From an uncultured Tolumonas sp. (GTDB lineage: Bacteria > Pseudomonadota > Gammaproteobacteria > Enterobacterales > Aeromonadaceae): a stretch of DNA of 64,000 nucleotides. The position numbers were made by a program, and so were the translations under genes. The stretch lies in the NCBI RefSeq assembly GCF_963556105.2, contig NZ_OY829945.1, forward strand, positions 539,001 to 603,000, given 5' to 3'. Below the pieces are notes generated by a model. That model ran no database searches. It had not been told where the DNA came from and worked only from the letters and a program-made list of their open reading frames with translations. Shown piece after piece: positions 28,076 through 37,584 of this stretch. Position 1 is the first letter of the stretch, and each line of letters begins with the position of its first letter.

Positions 28076-30130
28076 ATGCTGACTTGGATTTGGAATTGTT
28101 CGATTCGCCGCTTTGTACTGCTTTTTTCTATTTTACTCATTCTGATTTTGAGCAGTTATTTGGTTTGGCGTGATGCCGCGCAACAAGCGATAGAAAAACT
28201 GTATCAGCAAGATAAAGCCAATGCTGAACAATCATTACTGATGCAGGAATTACGTTATTCCTCTGTGCAGATCCAACAATATCTGACCGACGCTTCACTT
28301 ACCGGTGACGCTGAATCGATCACTGATGCCAAACACTATGCCGAACTGTTGCTAACGCAGCAGGTCGCATTGACAAAATCCGGTGAGGCTGAATATCTCA
28401 CTAAGTTACCGGAATGGATCCCGCAGCAAGTTAAAATTGGTGAAGAGATGACTCAGGCTTATTTGTCCGGCAATAAAACGCGGGGCGATGAGCTGATGAA
28501 AAAAGACCCGGATGGTTTCGATTGGTTGTCAGATCAAATTGGTAATAGCGTTGCCAAACAGAGTAAACAACTAGCACAGGCCAGCTTGGCTGCGCAAACA
28601 GAAATCAAAAAGCAGGAACAGTCGTTGCATACCATGAACACTTGGTTTTCGGCTGCGGTCATGCTGTTGGTGTTGTTGGCATTATTCTCATTACGTTGGA
28701 AAGTGAATCACTCGATTAATGAATTGCGTCAGCATCTGAAAGTGATGACCGAAACAGGCAATAACCTTGCTTACCGTTTGCCTACCACGAATAAAAATGA
28801 GTTCTCCCAAGTTGCTTCCATGCTGAATGGCCTGATGGAAAGCCTCGATCATGTGATCTCTACCATTCAGGAAACCTCGAATGTTGCCGCCCGACAGGTC
28901 GCCGAGTTAAGAACGTCGTCAGAATCGACGGAAAAAGGTATGGGCCAAATGTTTGAGCAGGCAGATATGCTCAATGATGCGGTTACCGAAATGATGGATA
29001 CACTGCGCAATATTACCGAAAGCACCCATGCTGCCAGAGAGCACACACAGGGTTCTCGTGATCAGGCCGATGAAGGGTTAGCTAAAGTTGAGCAAACAGT
29101 CGTCTTGATTCAAAAAGTAGCGGGCAATATTGCGCGTTCTACGCAAGCAATTTTGCAACTGCAAGCGGACAGCGCCACGATTGGCGATATTGTGAATTTA
29201 ATTAAAAACATTTCCGAGCAGACTAATTTGCTGGCACTGAATGCGGCCATCGAAGCGGCCAGAGCGGGGGAGGCGGGGCGTGGTTTTGCTGTGGTAGCCG
29301 ATGAAGTGCGTTCACTTGCCAACCGAACCCAGGCATCTACTGCAGAAATACAGAAAAAAATTGAGCAACTACAACACCAGACAAAAGTGACGGTAGGCTT
29401 AATGGAGGAAACTCAATCTGTTGGTGGGCAAGCAGTTGAGCAAGCCGAACAAGCCGGGCAGACGTTGACAGAAATTGTGCAGATCGTTGGCCAGATCGCC
29501 GATATGAATACCCAAATTGCTGTTGCTGCAGAACAGCAAGCCAAGGTGACGGGTAATACCGCCGCCATGGTAGAAAAAGTAAATGAAGTTGTTAGCAGCG
29601 TGATGGATGACACCTTGCTGAATGTTCAGGTGACCCGTGAAGTGGCGTTTGTGATTGATGAGTTAGAGCAGTTAAGTGGTAATTTTGCGATCACCTTTGA
29701 CACCAAAGAGTCGCGTAAAAATGAAGAGTTGGTTCACTGGTCCGATGCATTCAAGATCAATGTTGCCAGTATGGATACACAACATGAAGGGTTATTTCAC
29801 GCCGTCAATGCGGCGTATTCCGCCATAAAATTCCAGACTGGTAGCCATAACGTACAAGAAAAGATTGCTCAACTAGCGGAACAGGTAAAACAACATCTGC
29901 ATTCGGAAGAAGTTTTGCTGGCCAAAGTTAAATATCCAGACCTTGTTCCGCATGCCAAAGTACATGCTGCAGTCTTAGATGAATTGGCATCGCGCATCGC
30001 CAAAGCGCAGGGAAAAGGCGACGATGCTTTCATGAACGTGGTGCTGTTCGTGAAAATTTGGCTCATTGACCATATTTTCCGTGTCGATCGCCGCTACAGT
30101 AAGGCAGTTATTGCGGCAAACCTGCAATAG
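28076..30130 (+). CDS. Methyl-accepting chemotaxis protein with C-terminal bacteriohemerythrin domain
   Basis: 684 residues. One membrane span near the N-terminus, a short sensor region (about 35-195), a second span, HAMP, then the signalling domain with the hairpin tip [34 protein letters not shown]. The last 131 residues form a hemerythrin domain with all seven di-iron ligands: His in DTQHEGLF, HxxxE in HLHSEEV, HxxxH in HAKVH, HxxxxD in HIFRVD. It should sense oxygen or redox state in the cytoplasm. I start at 28076 (AGGTGA upstream); 28043 is possible. Confidence 0.92.
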   Translation: MLTWIWNCSIRRFVLLFSILLILILSSYLVWRDAAQQAIEKLYQQDKANAEQSLLMQELRYSSVQIQQYLTDASLTGDAESITDAKHYAELLLTQQVALTKSGEAEYLTKLPEWIPQQVKIGEEMTQAYLSGNKTRGDELMKKDPDGFDWLSDQIGNSVAKQSKQLAQASLAAQTEIKKQEQSLHTMNTWFSAAVMLLVLLALFSLRWKVNHSINELRQHLKVMTETGNNLAYRLPTTNKNEFSQVASMLNGLMESLDHVISTIQETSNVAARQVAELRTSSESTEKGMGQMFEQADMLNDAVTEMMDTLRNITESTHAAREHTQGSRDQADEGLAKVEQTVVLIQKVAGNIARSTQAILQLQADSATIGDIVNLIKNISEQTNLLALNAAIEAARAGEAGRGFAVVADEVRSLANRTQASTAEIQKKIEQLQHQTKVTVGLMEETQSVGGQAVEQAEQAGQTLTEIVQIVGQIADMNTQIAVAAEQQAKVTGNTAAMVEKVNEVVSSVMDDTLLNVQVTREVAFVIDELEQLSGNFAITFDTKESRKNEELVHWSDAFKINVASMDTQHEGLFHAVNAAYSAIKFQTGSHNVQEKIAQLAEQVKQHLHSEEVLLAKVKYPDLVPHAKVHAAVLDELASRIAKAQGKGDDAFMNVVLFVKIWLIDHIFRVDRRYSKAVIAANLQ

Positions 30131-30201
30131 CTGCTACGCGCAACCGGCGTGGTTATGTAGAATAGACAATCAGATAATTTATCGAAATTTTGGAGTAAAT
30201 C

Positions 30202-30774
30202 ATGGCGACTAAGCCAGAGAAATCAGCTGGAAATGCAAAACGCCCTGACAGCAAAAAGAAAAAGCCGGCGTTTAGTGCACAAGACGCTCGTGAACAGAAA
30301 AAACAAGCCAAACGCAAAGGCTTGCGCCCTGGTGCTCGTAACAGTGCAGAAACCACAGAACAAAAAGGCCAAGGCGCTAAAAATAAAGACGCCCGTGTAG
30401 GCTCACGTAAGCCGGTCGCGCTGGTTGCGGAAGCGCCGGTAAAAGTAGTGAAAGCGCCCAAACCGATTGCGGTAAAACCAGAGCCGGTCGTGACGCAGGA
30501 ACAACAACTTGCGAAATGGGAACGCGAGCTGGATAAGCTGGAAAATGATGATCGTTTGAATGCGCTGCTGGATAAACTGGAATTGGCGCAGGCTATTTCG
30601 GCTGACGACCAGGAGTGGTTAGATAAAAAACTGGCTCGTCATCAGGAGTTGTTAAAACTGCTGGGTTTAAATGAAGAAGAAAAAGAAGCCAGCGATCCGG
30701 ATGAATTATTGCAACGCTTCATCGAAACCGACTTTGATCCTAAAGAATTCGATAGCCTCTATAAAAAAGACTAA
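30202..30774 (+). CDS. yihI: Der GTPase-activating protein YihI
   Basis: 190 residues. A long basic N-terminus (KKKKPAFSAQDAREQKKQAKRKGLRPGARNS) and an acidic C-terminal domain (LDKLENDDRLNALLDKLELAQAIS; LLQRFIETDFDPKEFD) match YihI, which stimulates the ribosome-assembly GTPase Der. Normally followed by hemN; here a 74-residue gene and a diguanylate cyclase intervene. Confidence 0.93.
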   Translation: MATKPEKSAGNAKRPDSKKKKPAFSAQDAREQKKQAKRKGLRPGARNSAETTEQKGQGAKNKDARVGSRKPVALVAEAPVKVVKAPKPIAVKPEPVVTQEQQLAKWERELDKLENDDRLNALLDKLELAQAISADDQEWLDKKLARHQELLKLLGLNEEEKEASDPDELLQRFIETDFDPKEFDSLYKKD

Positions 30775-30786
30775 TTATGTCAGTCT

Positions 30787-30817
30787 CCACACGACAACCC
30801 TGTCGTGTGGTTTCCTT
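30787..30817 (+). terminator. Intrinsic terminator of yihI
   Basis: CCACACGACA-ACCC-TGTCGTGTGG, a 10-bp perfect stem, followed by the T-rich TTTCCTT, 13 bp past the yihI stop. Confidence 0.78.
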
Positions 30818-30980
30818 CCTTGTTGATATCTCATCGTTTTTTCATCGTAACCAAAATGCGCGGTAGCTATCATTCAGGCTAACTGATGTTTGGTGAATGT
30901 GTATTTTGGTGATGTAAGTTCGATTCCGGCACGATGATGTCTGTTATAACGAAGACTCAATAAACTACCGGAGTGCGGTT

Positions 30981-31205
30981 GTGGTTAATGTTGAAAAATT
31001 GAAGAAAGAACACTTTACCCATCATGATCTCGTTTTACCTCATTTCCATGGCTATCCTATTCGGGTTGTTACAGCTTCATGTCCATGGTCAGAGCCTAAT
31101 ATTGCAACCAATATTCTAAATGTGGCCGTTACCCAGCCTGGCGAAGATGGGGTAGCAGAGTTGAAGCAAATGCTGAAATCGATCGATGTTATTCCCGGCG
31201 AATAA
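30981..31205 (+). CDS. Small conserved-looking protein of unknown function
   Basis: 74 residues, GTG start with CCGGAG eight bases upstream. No signal peptide or membrane span. Notable points are a His-rich stretch (HFTHHDLVLPHFHGYP) that could bind metal, one Cys (TASCPW) and an acidic C-terminus. I do not recognise a family. It has its own terminator 45 bp downstream and sits alone between yihI and a diguanylate cyclase, which argues that it is a real, independently transcribed gene. Confidence 0.6.
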   Translation: MVNVEKLKKEHFTHHDLVLPHFHGYPIRVVTASCPWSEPNIATNILNVAVTQPGEDGVAELKQMLKSIDVIPGE

Positions 31206-31248
31206 ATATCGTTCATGATTTATTCGTTGTTATTAATATTATTTCGTT

Positions 31249-31280
31249 AAATGAGGTCGCATGATGCGGCCTCATTTTTT
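31249..31280 (+). terminator. Intrinsic terminator of the 74-residue gene
   Basis: AATGAGGTCGCA-TGA-TGCGGCCTCATT (12 bp, one G-T pair) is followed by further T (six in a row in total). Confidence 0.85.
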
Positions 31281-31478
31281 ATGTGTGCAGACACGTTGAT
31301 GCTGATGGCGCTAATGTGATAATCGCTCGATATGACAGTGATGACTTGGTTAATAGATGTGTTGTTATGGCGTTGCTGGTGAGTTTATCTTTCCATTGAA
31401 AAAATCTCGTCAAATCAGCATCCGCAATGAGTTTCAGCTATCGTTAATAAATGACAAATAAAAAACGAATGGCAACAG

Positions 31479-32663
31479 ATGCTTTCAACACTGACAACAA
31501 TTCAGGGCCTGTTTCTGATGGATATCATGATCGGAATTGGTCTGTCAGCGATGCTGTTTTTCAGTTTACGTGAAGAGTATATATGTCCTGGTGCTTATGA
31601 GTGGTTTATCAGTATTGTATTGACCACTCTGGGTCTGGTTTTTCTGCTTGGACGAGGAATAATCCCTCTCTGGAGCAGCATTTCTTTGGGGAATGGGCTC
31701 GTCGTTTTAGGCAGCATTTATTTCTGGATGGCATTTCGGAAATATACAAAAACTTATCGTAAAACAGACATCTACCTGACGTTAATTGCGCCATTAGTCT
31801 CTCTTATTCTTTTGTATTGCTATTGGATAGAGCCGGAAAATATGGCGATCAGAGGCGAGATCGTTTCATTTATTTTGGCATTATTTTCATTGGCGAGTTT
31901 GTATATCGCGTTAAACCACATAAATAAATACGAAACAGGCCGATGGTTATCCGTGGTTTCGCTGATATTCAATCTGGTTAGTTACATCTACAGAGGAATG
32001 TCTCTTCATCTAGGAAATCATTACCCTGGAGTGCTTGAATATAACTCTGCCAGCATAGCCTTGGTGTTTTCTACCGGCATTTCTCTTCTTACCGCTGGAT
32101 TCAGTATCATGCTCATGACATACCAATGGCTTGCCCGACGGTTATACATACATGCTACTTACGATGCGTTAACCGGTGTTTATAACAGATACGCATTGCT
32201 AGAAATGAGCGACACACTCGAGTTGACGACTGATCTATCTAAAACTAAATGGTGTTTAGCTATGGTTGATATTGATTTATTTAAGTCAATCAATGATATG
32301 CATGGCCATCCGGTAGGTGATTTAGTATTACGACATATAGCTCAAACGCTTAAACAAAGTATCCGGCATAACGATATTTTGGCGCGATACGGTGGGGAAG
32401 AGTTTGCAGTAGTACTTCCTGGAGCCAATATTGAGAATGCAAAAAGTTGGGCTGAACGAGTTAGACAACTCATTGCGAGCACGCCCATCACCATTGGCAA
32501 AGCTTCTATTTCTGTGTCTGTCAGTATTGGTTTAAGTGAATCAAGTACAGCAGAATATCGATTACCTGATTTAGTAAAAAATGCAGATTCTGCGCTATAT
32601 CAGGCTAAGCAATCTGGAAGAAACAGGGTTTGTTGTAGTGAAAAGAATGCTCCATTCAATTAG
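31479..32663 (+). CDS. Membrane diguanylate cyclase
   Basis: 394 residues. About six or seven hydrophobic segments span residues 8-215, then a GGDEF domain. The active site is GGEEF (305-309), and the RxxD inhibitory I-site RHND (296-299) sits exactly five residues upstream, so the enzyme should make c-di-GMP and be product-inhibited. The N-terminal membrane region does not match a named sensor that I recognise. Base composition is visibly more AT-rich than yihI or hemN, which suggests later insertion between them. Confidence 0.9.
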   Translation: MLSTLTTIQGLFLMDIMIGIGLSAMLFFSLREEYICPGAYEWFISIVLTTLGLVFLLGRGIIPLWSSISLGNGLVVLGSIYFWMAFRKYTKTYRKTDIYLTLIAPLVSLILLYCYWIEPENMAIRGEIVSFILALFSLASLYIALNHINKYETGRWLSVVSLIFNLVSYIYRGMSLHLGNHYPGVLEYNSASIALVFSTGISLLTAGFSIMLMTYQWLARRLYIHATYDALTGVYNRYALLEMSDTLELTTDLSKTKWCLAMVDIDLFKSINDMHGHPVGDLVLRHIAQTLKQSIRHNDILARYGGEEFAVVLPGANIENAKSWAERVRQLIASTPITIGKASISVSVSIGLSESSTAEYRLPDLVKNADSALYQAKQSGRNRVCCSEKNAPFN

Positions 32664-32922
32664 TTAGGGGCATCATCATGATGAAACCGGAGTACGGTTC
32701 ATCAAATCTAATGAGGTTGAACTAAAGCTTAGTACCGCGTATTCCTGTCCGTAAAATAACTTTAATGGGAAGAGTTAGTCTTTTCTTTTGGATGTTGCGT
32801 ACACCTGATATAACTACCATAAAATACAGCGACTTTTCACTATGGCTACACTGGTAGCTACACTATAAATATTTTTCATTAATTTAATCATTTTAAATCA
32901 ATAATTTAGGCTGCCAAAAATC

Positions 32923-34296
32923 ATGTCTACACAGCATGTCATCTGGGATGACGCCCTGATCCAGAAATATAACTACAGCGGCCCGCGTTATACCTCTTAC
33001 CCGACGGCGCTGGAATTCTCCGAATCGTTTGATTATCCGCAGTTTGTACAAGCGACACAGCAATATCCGCAGCGGCCATTGTCGTTATATGTGCATATCC
33101 CGTTTTGCCATAAGCTTTGTTATTACTGCGCTTGCAACAAGATCGTGACGCGGCAAACGCATAAAGCGGAAGAGTATCTCGGTTATCTGGAAAAAGAGAT
33201 CCAGCATCATGCCAAGCTGTTTGCCGGGCGCACGGTGACACAGCTGCATTGGGGCGGTGGTACGCCGACCTATCTGTCACATGAGCAGATCGCCCGCCTG
33301 ATGCACATGCTGAAAAGCAACTTCGCGTTTGCGGAAGAAGGCGAATTTAGTATCGAGATTGATCCACGCGAGATTAGTTTAGACACCCTTGATGTGTTAC
33401 AGCAGGTTGGCTTTAACCGCATCAGTCTCGGCGTGCAGGATTTTGACAAACGAGTGCAGGAAGTGGTGAATCGCGAGCAGGATAATGACTTTATCCGTGC
33501 GCTGATCCAGCGGGCGAAAGATCTGAAATTCCGCTCGACCAATCTGGATCTGATCTACGGCCTGCCGCTGCAAACTCGTGCCAGCTTCCGTCATACTTTG
33601 GAGCAGATCGCCGCTCTGCAGCCCGATCGGTTGTCGGTGTTTAACTATGCGCATCTGCCGAGCCGGTTTGCCGGCCAGCATAAAATCAAAGAAGAATTAT
33701 TGCCTTCGCCAGCAGAAAAACTGGCGATGTTGCAGGAAACCATCGAATATCTGACTTCGCAGGGTTATCTGTATATTGGTATGGATCACTTCGCCAAGCC
33801 GGATGATGAACTGGCACAGGCACAACGTGATGGCGTATTGCACCGCAATTTCCAGGGCTATACCACGCAGGGCGATTGTGATCTGTTGGGGTTAGGCGTG
33901 TCGGCGATCAGTATGCTGGGTGATGCTTATTCGCAAAACCAGAAAGAGCTGAATGTGTATTACGAGCAGGTCACGCAATTGGGGCATGCGCAGTGGAAAG
34001 GCTGTGCGCTGCAGCGTGATGATTTGATCCGCCGTGATGTCATTAAACAGCTGATCTGTAATTTCACGCTTGATCCACAACAGATCGAAGCGGCTTACGC
34101 TATTTCGTTTGCTGATTATTTTGCCGACGATTTGAAATTGTTGCAGGCATTTATCAATGATGGCTTAGTGGAAAGCAACAATCAGCAACTGCGAGTCACT
34201 GCCACCGGCCGTTTGCTGATCCGCAATATCTGCATGTGTTTTGATATTTATCTGCGCCAAAAAGCCCGGCAACAGCAGTTCTCGCGGGTTATCTAA
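32923..34296 (+). CDS. hemN: Oxygen-independent coproporphyrinogen III oxidase
   Basis: 457 residues, radical SAM. The 4Fe-4S motif is PFCHKLCYYCACNKI (CX3CX2C plus the HemN-specific fourth Cys), with LHWGGGTPTYLS, ISLGVQDFD and NLDLIYGLP following. It converts coproporphyrinogen III to protoporphyrinogen IX without oxygen. Upstream AT-rich region of 259 bp carries no clear FNR site. Converges on the FTR1 gene over a bidirectional terminator. Confidence 0.96.
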   Translation: MSTQHVIWDDALIQKYNYSGPRYTSYPTALEFSESFDYPQFVQATQQYPQRPLSLYVHIPFCHKLCYYCACNKIVTRQTHKAEEYLGYLEKEIQHHAKLFAGRTVTQLHWGGGTPTYLSHEQIARLMHMLKSNFAFAEEGEFSIEIDPREISLDTLDVLQQVGFNRISLGVQDFDKRVQEVVNREQDNDFIRALIQRAKDLKFRSTNLDLIYGLPLQTRASFRHTLEQIAALQPDRLSVFNYAHLPSRFAGQHKIKEELLPSPAEKLAMLQETIEYLTSQGYLYIGMDHFAKPDDELAQAQRDGVLHRNFQGYTTQGDCDLLGLGVSAISMLGDAYSQNQKELNVYYEQVTQLGHAQWKGCALQRDDLIRRDVIKQLICNFTLDPQQIEAAYAISFADYFADDLKLLQAFINDGLVESNNQQLRVTATGRLLIRNICMCFDIYLRQKARQQQFSRVI

Positions 34297-34327
34297 TCAC
34301 ATATAAATATTTGATTCGGTTGGAAAT

Positions 34328-34353
34328 AAAAAGCGGCTGCAAGGCCGCTTTTT
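34328..34353. terminator. Bidirectional terminator (hemN / FTR1)
   Basis: AAAAAGCGGC-TGCAAG-GCCGCTTTTT: a symmetrical hairpin with A- and T-tracts between the convergent hemN and iron-permease genes. Confidence 0.88.
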
Positions 34354-34379
34354 ATTGAACTGACAATGAAATTTGCGTT

Positions 34380-35216
34380 TTAACTGGAGGAGGATAACGA
34401 GCCAACTGATTTGTGTTCGGTGCGTTTACTCCAGTAAGACAGCGTCAGGATCACGCCCAGTGTCAGCAGGTAAAATACCACCTGAATACCTGCGGGTTGC
34501 GCCGTATAACCAATCAAGGTGCGCAACATTTTACCGACGATGCTGGAATCAGAGAGTAACCACGAACTATCCCACACCGTGCCCCAAGCTGGCAGAATGC
34601 CAGCCGAGACCAAAAAGCCAGCGCCCTGACTGGCCATACCGGCCGCGAGCAGGATCACTAATGTATTGGTCACGCTGAATAAGCGTTTTGCCGACACTTG
34701 CAGCAGGCCAAAATACATCGCTGCACCCAATGCGGCACCACCGATGAGACCTAATGTTCCACCAATCGCCATTTGCGGGATCTGGCCTGAGTCTCCAGCT
34801 GCAATGCCATAGAGGAATAGCACCACTTCCGCCCCTTCGCGGATCACTGCCACACCAACAACGATAGCTAACCCTGTCAGTGGGCGTGCCCCTTGACTAA
34901 TGGCTTCACCCACCGCATTGAGCTGTTGTGCCATTTCCCGACCGTGTTTGCTCATCCAGACACAATGCCATGTCAGCATTACCACGGCAATAAACATTAC
35001 GCTGGAATTAAACACATCCTGTCCCATACCAGATGCAAAAGAAGAGATGGCATCGGCAAAAACAGCAACCAGACAAGCGCCCAGTACGCCGCCGAGCACG
35101 CCGCCACTGACCCACCATCCGCGTTGAGGCACTGTTTTAGTGGCCGCTAATACGATTGATATCACCAGAGCAGCTTCCAGGATCTCACGAAAAACGATTA
35201 GTGCAGTTGATAGCAT
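34380..35216 (-). CDS. FTR1-family iron permease (EfeU-like)
   Basis: 278 residues, about seven membrane segments. Two REXXE iron motifs, FREILEAALVI near the N-terminus and IREGAEVVLFL at mid-protein, are diagnostic of FTR1/EfeU. It would carry ferric or ferrous-derived iron across the inner membrane. It follows a periplasmic cupredoxin by 18 bp, and a Fur box precedes that gene. No EfeB peroxidase and no M75 peptidase-like EfeO domain are present nearby. Ser-rich C-terminal tail. Confidence 0.9.
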   Translation of the reverse strand: MLSTALIVFREILEAALVISIVLAATKTVPQRGWWVSGGVLGGVLGACLVAVFADAISSFASGMGQDVFNSSVMFIAVVMLTWHCVWMSKHGREMAQQLNAVGEAISQGARPLTGLAIVVGVAVIREGAEVVLFLYGIAAGDSGQIPQMAIGGTLGLIGGAALGAAMYFGLLQVSAKRLFSVTNTLVILLAAGMASQGAGFLVSAGILPAWGTVWDSSWLLSDSSIVGKMLRTLIGYTAQPAGIQVVFYLLTLGVILTLSYWSKRTEHKSVGSLSSSS

Positions 35217-35234
35217 GGCAGCGTCCTATCCGGC

Positions 35235-35576
35235 TTATTTCACGATCAGATGTGTTTCGGAAATATCTTCGTGATATTCGTCTTTAAATTCGTATTTGCC
35301 AGGCTTTAACGGGCCGATGAAAAAGCTAGCTTCTTTGCCACCAGGGATCACACGTTCGGCTTTGAATTGATGGCTTTCAAATTCAGCTGGGGTTGGGTCC
35401 AGATTCTTGACGGTCACTTTCACTTTGGTATTGGCTGGAATCACCGGTTCTGCAGGGGTAAATTTGTGGTCTTTCAGCGTCAGTAATAGGGTTGCCTCGG
35501 CGGCTGAAACAGCGGTAGTGATTGGCAGTAGCAATGCGGTGGCAAGCAGAACATTACGATTAATACGGAAGGTCAT
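35235..35576 (-). CDS. Periplasmic cupredoxin-like protein partner of FTR1
   Basis: 113 residues with a signal peptide (LLATALLLPITTAVSA|AEA). The rest resembles the cupredoxin domain found at the N-terminus of EfeO: LKDHKFTPAEPVIPANTKVKVTVKNLDPTPAEFES, then GKYEFKDEYHEDISETHLIV. It lacks Cys, so a classic blue-copper site is not complete; an acidic His/Asp/Glu site could bind iron or copper. AAGGAG seven bases upstream fixes the ATG at 35576; the longer frame to 35657 runs toward the Fur box. Confidence 0.85.
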   Translation of the reverse strand: MTFRINRNVLLATALLLPITTAVSAAEATLLLTLKDHKFTPAEPVIPANTKVKVTVKNLDPTPAEFESHQFKAERVIPGGKEASFFIGPLKPGKYEFKDEYHEDISETHLIVK

Positions 35577-35940
35577 ACAGATTCTCCTTGGTAAAACATC
35601 ATCAGTTATTCGTGGGTTATCAACTGTTGGTGTTGATGGAATTATAAAAACACCCATACAGTAATGATAGTCATTATCATTGCATAAATTAACAAATACA
35701 ATATATTTTATATTTAGCCGGATTTATGTTGGTTCAAAATAGCCAATTGCGCCGTCTATTTTGGGGCTTTGCACACCATTGAAGTGCGTAATGTAATAAT
35801 CGCGTCAGGCTCATAAATTTAATGCATTATATTGGTGCAATAATCTGTATATTTTTATCTTTGTGTTATGTCGTACTGATAAATAATATATATTTAGTTT
35901 ATTCAACTGATTATTTACCAGATATGCCGCAGGATTATTA
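35577..35940. other. Divergent intergenic region with Fur box
   Basis: No gene seen. Holds the Fur box and presumably the promoters for the cupredoxin-FTR1 pair and the serine dehydratase. The part from about 35800 to 35930 is very AT-rich. Confidence 0.6.
35665..35679. promoter_or_regulatory. Fur box
   Basis: TGATAGTCATTATCA matches the 7-1-7 Fur consensus TGATAAT-N-ATTATCA with one mismatch. It lies 89 bp upstream of the cupredoxin start, so iron repression of the pair is likely. Confidence 0.8.
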
Positions 35941-37317
35941 ATGACTATCAGCTTGTTTGATCTCTTCAAAATCGGTATCGGTCCATCCAGTTCGCACACG
36001 GTGGGGCCGATGAAAGCGGGTTATCTGTTCAGTCAGTTATTGTTGCAAAAAGAGTTGTTGTCATCGGTCGCCCGGATGCAGGTCATTTTTTATGGCTCGT
36101 TAGCCGCAACGGGTCAGGGGCATGGTACGCCACCGGCGTTATTGCTGGGGTTGGAAGGTGCATTACCTGAATCGGTAGACCCTGACATCATCGTTCCCCG
36201 TTATCAGGCTTTGCAGGCGGGGGCCTCATTGCTGCTGGCCGGCACCCATCCGGTTGCGTTTGATGAGTCGCGTGATGTGCTATTACGTTGGGAATGTTTG
36301 CCACGCCATACCAACGGTTTACAACTGACCGCGTTGGATGCACAAGGGCAAGTCGTACTAGCAAAAACCTATTACTCGGTAGGTGGCGGTTTTGTCGTGG
36401 ATGATGACGAACCGGAAACGGCTGCTGATGTGGTTTCTGCTGCTGTGCCGTTCCCGTTTTCTTCCGCAGCTGAATTGATTGCTCTGTGCCATCAACATCA
36501 GTTATCAATTGCTGAGTTGATGCTGGCGAACGAAAAAGTTTGGCGTAATGAAACAGAGATCGCGGCGGGCATTGCGCAGATCTGGCACACCATGCAGTTA
36601 TGCGTGCAACGTGGCATTCAGCAGCAGGGCGTTTTACCCGGTGGTTTAAATGTGCGCCGTCGTGCTGCGCGTTTACATGACAGCCTGTTAAAACAGATCG
36701 GATCGCCTGGTTGGAATGCGATGGAATGGGTCAATCTGTATGCACTGGCGGTGAATGAAGAAAATGCCGCTGGTGGTCGGGTGGTGACGGCCCCTACCAA
36801 CGGGGCGGCGGGCATTATTCCGGCGGTGTTGCACTATTACATGCAGTTTTGCCCGCAATTCAGCACGCAGGCATCAGCCGCCAAAGTGCAGGAGTTTCTG
36901 CTGACCGCAGCGGCAATTGGTATGTTGTGCAAACTCAATGCCTCGATCTCCGGTGCCGAAGTAGGTTGTCAGGGCGAGGTGGGTTCCGCCTGTGCTATGG
37001 CGGCTGCAGGGTTGGCGGCGATGTTGGGTGGCACACCCGCGCAGGTAGAAAATGCCGCCGAAATTGGTATGGAACATAACCTGGGTCTTACCTGCGATCC
37101 GGTCGCCGGATTGGTACAAATTCCCTGTATTGAACGCAATGCCATGGCCTCGGTGAAAGCGATTAATGCCGCCAGCATGGCATTACGCGGTGATGGGCAG
37201 CATCATATTTCACTGGATAAAGTGATCGCCACGATGCGTGCTACCGGTAAAGATATGCTGGATAAATACAAAGAAACCTCACGGGGTGGTTTGGCGATCA
37301 ACATCACAGAGTGTTGA
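35941..37317 (+). CDS. sdaA: L-serine dehydratase, iron-sulfur type
   Basis: 458 residues with fused beta and alpha domains. The N-terminal beta domain starts [24 protein letters not shown]. The alpha domain has the cluster cysteines in [22 protein letters not shown] and [20 protein letters not shown]. It deaminates L-serine to pyruvate and ammonia. sdaA and sdaB cannot be told apart here. Followed by a hairpin and then a fructose-type PTS, with no adjacent serine transporter. Confidence 0.93.
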   Translation: MTISLFDLFKIGIGPSSSHTVGPMKAGYLFSQLLLQKELLSSVARMQVIFYGSLAATGQGHGTPPALLLGLEGALPESVDPDIIVPRYQALQAGASLLLAGTHPVAFDESRDVLLRWECLPRHTNGLQLTALDAQGQVVLAKTYYSVGGGFVVDDDEPETAADVVSAAVPFPFSSAAELIALCHQHQLSIAELMLANEKVWRNETEIAAGIAQIWHTMQLCVQRGIQQQGVLPGGLNVRRRAARLHDSLLKQIGSPGWNAMEWVNLYALAVNEENAAGGRVVTAPTNGAAGIIPAVLHYYMQFCPQFSTQASAAKVQEFLLTAAAIGMLCKLNASISGAEVGCQGEVGSACAMAAAGLAAMLGGTPAQVENAAEIGMEHNLGLTCDPVAGLVQIPCIERNAMASVKAINAASMALRGDGQHHISLDKVIATMRATGKDMLDKYKETSRGGLAINITEC

Positions 37318-37357
37318 TTTATTTTCTGTTCTATTCTTTTTGCTTAGTTTAATTCGC

Positions 37358-37380
37358 TCTGGCAGCGATTGGCTGCCAGA
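37358..37380 (+). terminator. Hairpin after sdaA
   Basis: TCTGGCAGC-GATTG-GCTGCCAGA, a 9-bp perfect stem 40 bp past the stop, with no T-run. Confidence 0.5.
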
Positions 37381-37584
37381 TACTTTGCATTACATTCCTG
37401 TGCTTTCAGTTTTTTATCCGATTCAATCAGCACTTATTTAATTCGATCTCAGTCACAAAGCGCGATAAGTGTTACAAAAATCCAGTTTAGGCTTGGTTTT
37501 TCCAATATCGTCTACCTTGCAGACTGGAATAATGTGCCGCCTGTAACTGTAATAAGATCACCCGCCTACAGAATGGAATCAGAG

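Noticed and set aside
30917..30935. AAGTTCGATTCCGGCAC, resembling a tRNA T-arm
   Set aside because: No acceptor stem, anticodon arm or CCA can be folded around it.
36188..36508. A 106-codon open frame antisense to sdaA
   Set aside because: sdaA is intact with cluster cysteines on the sense strand; the antisense product has no motif or start signal.
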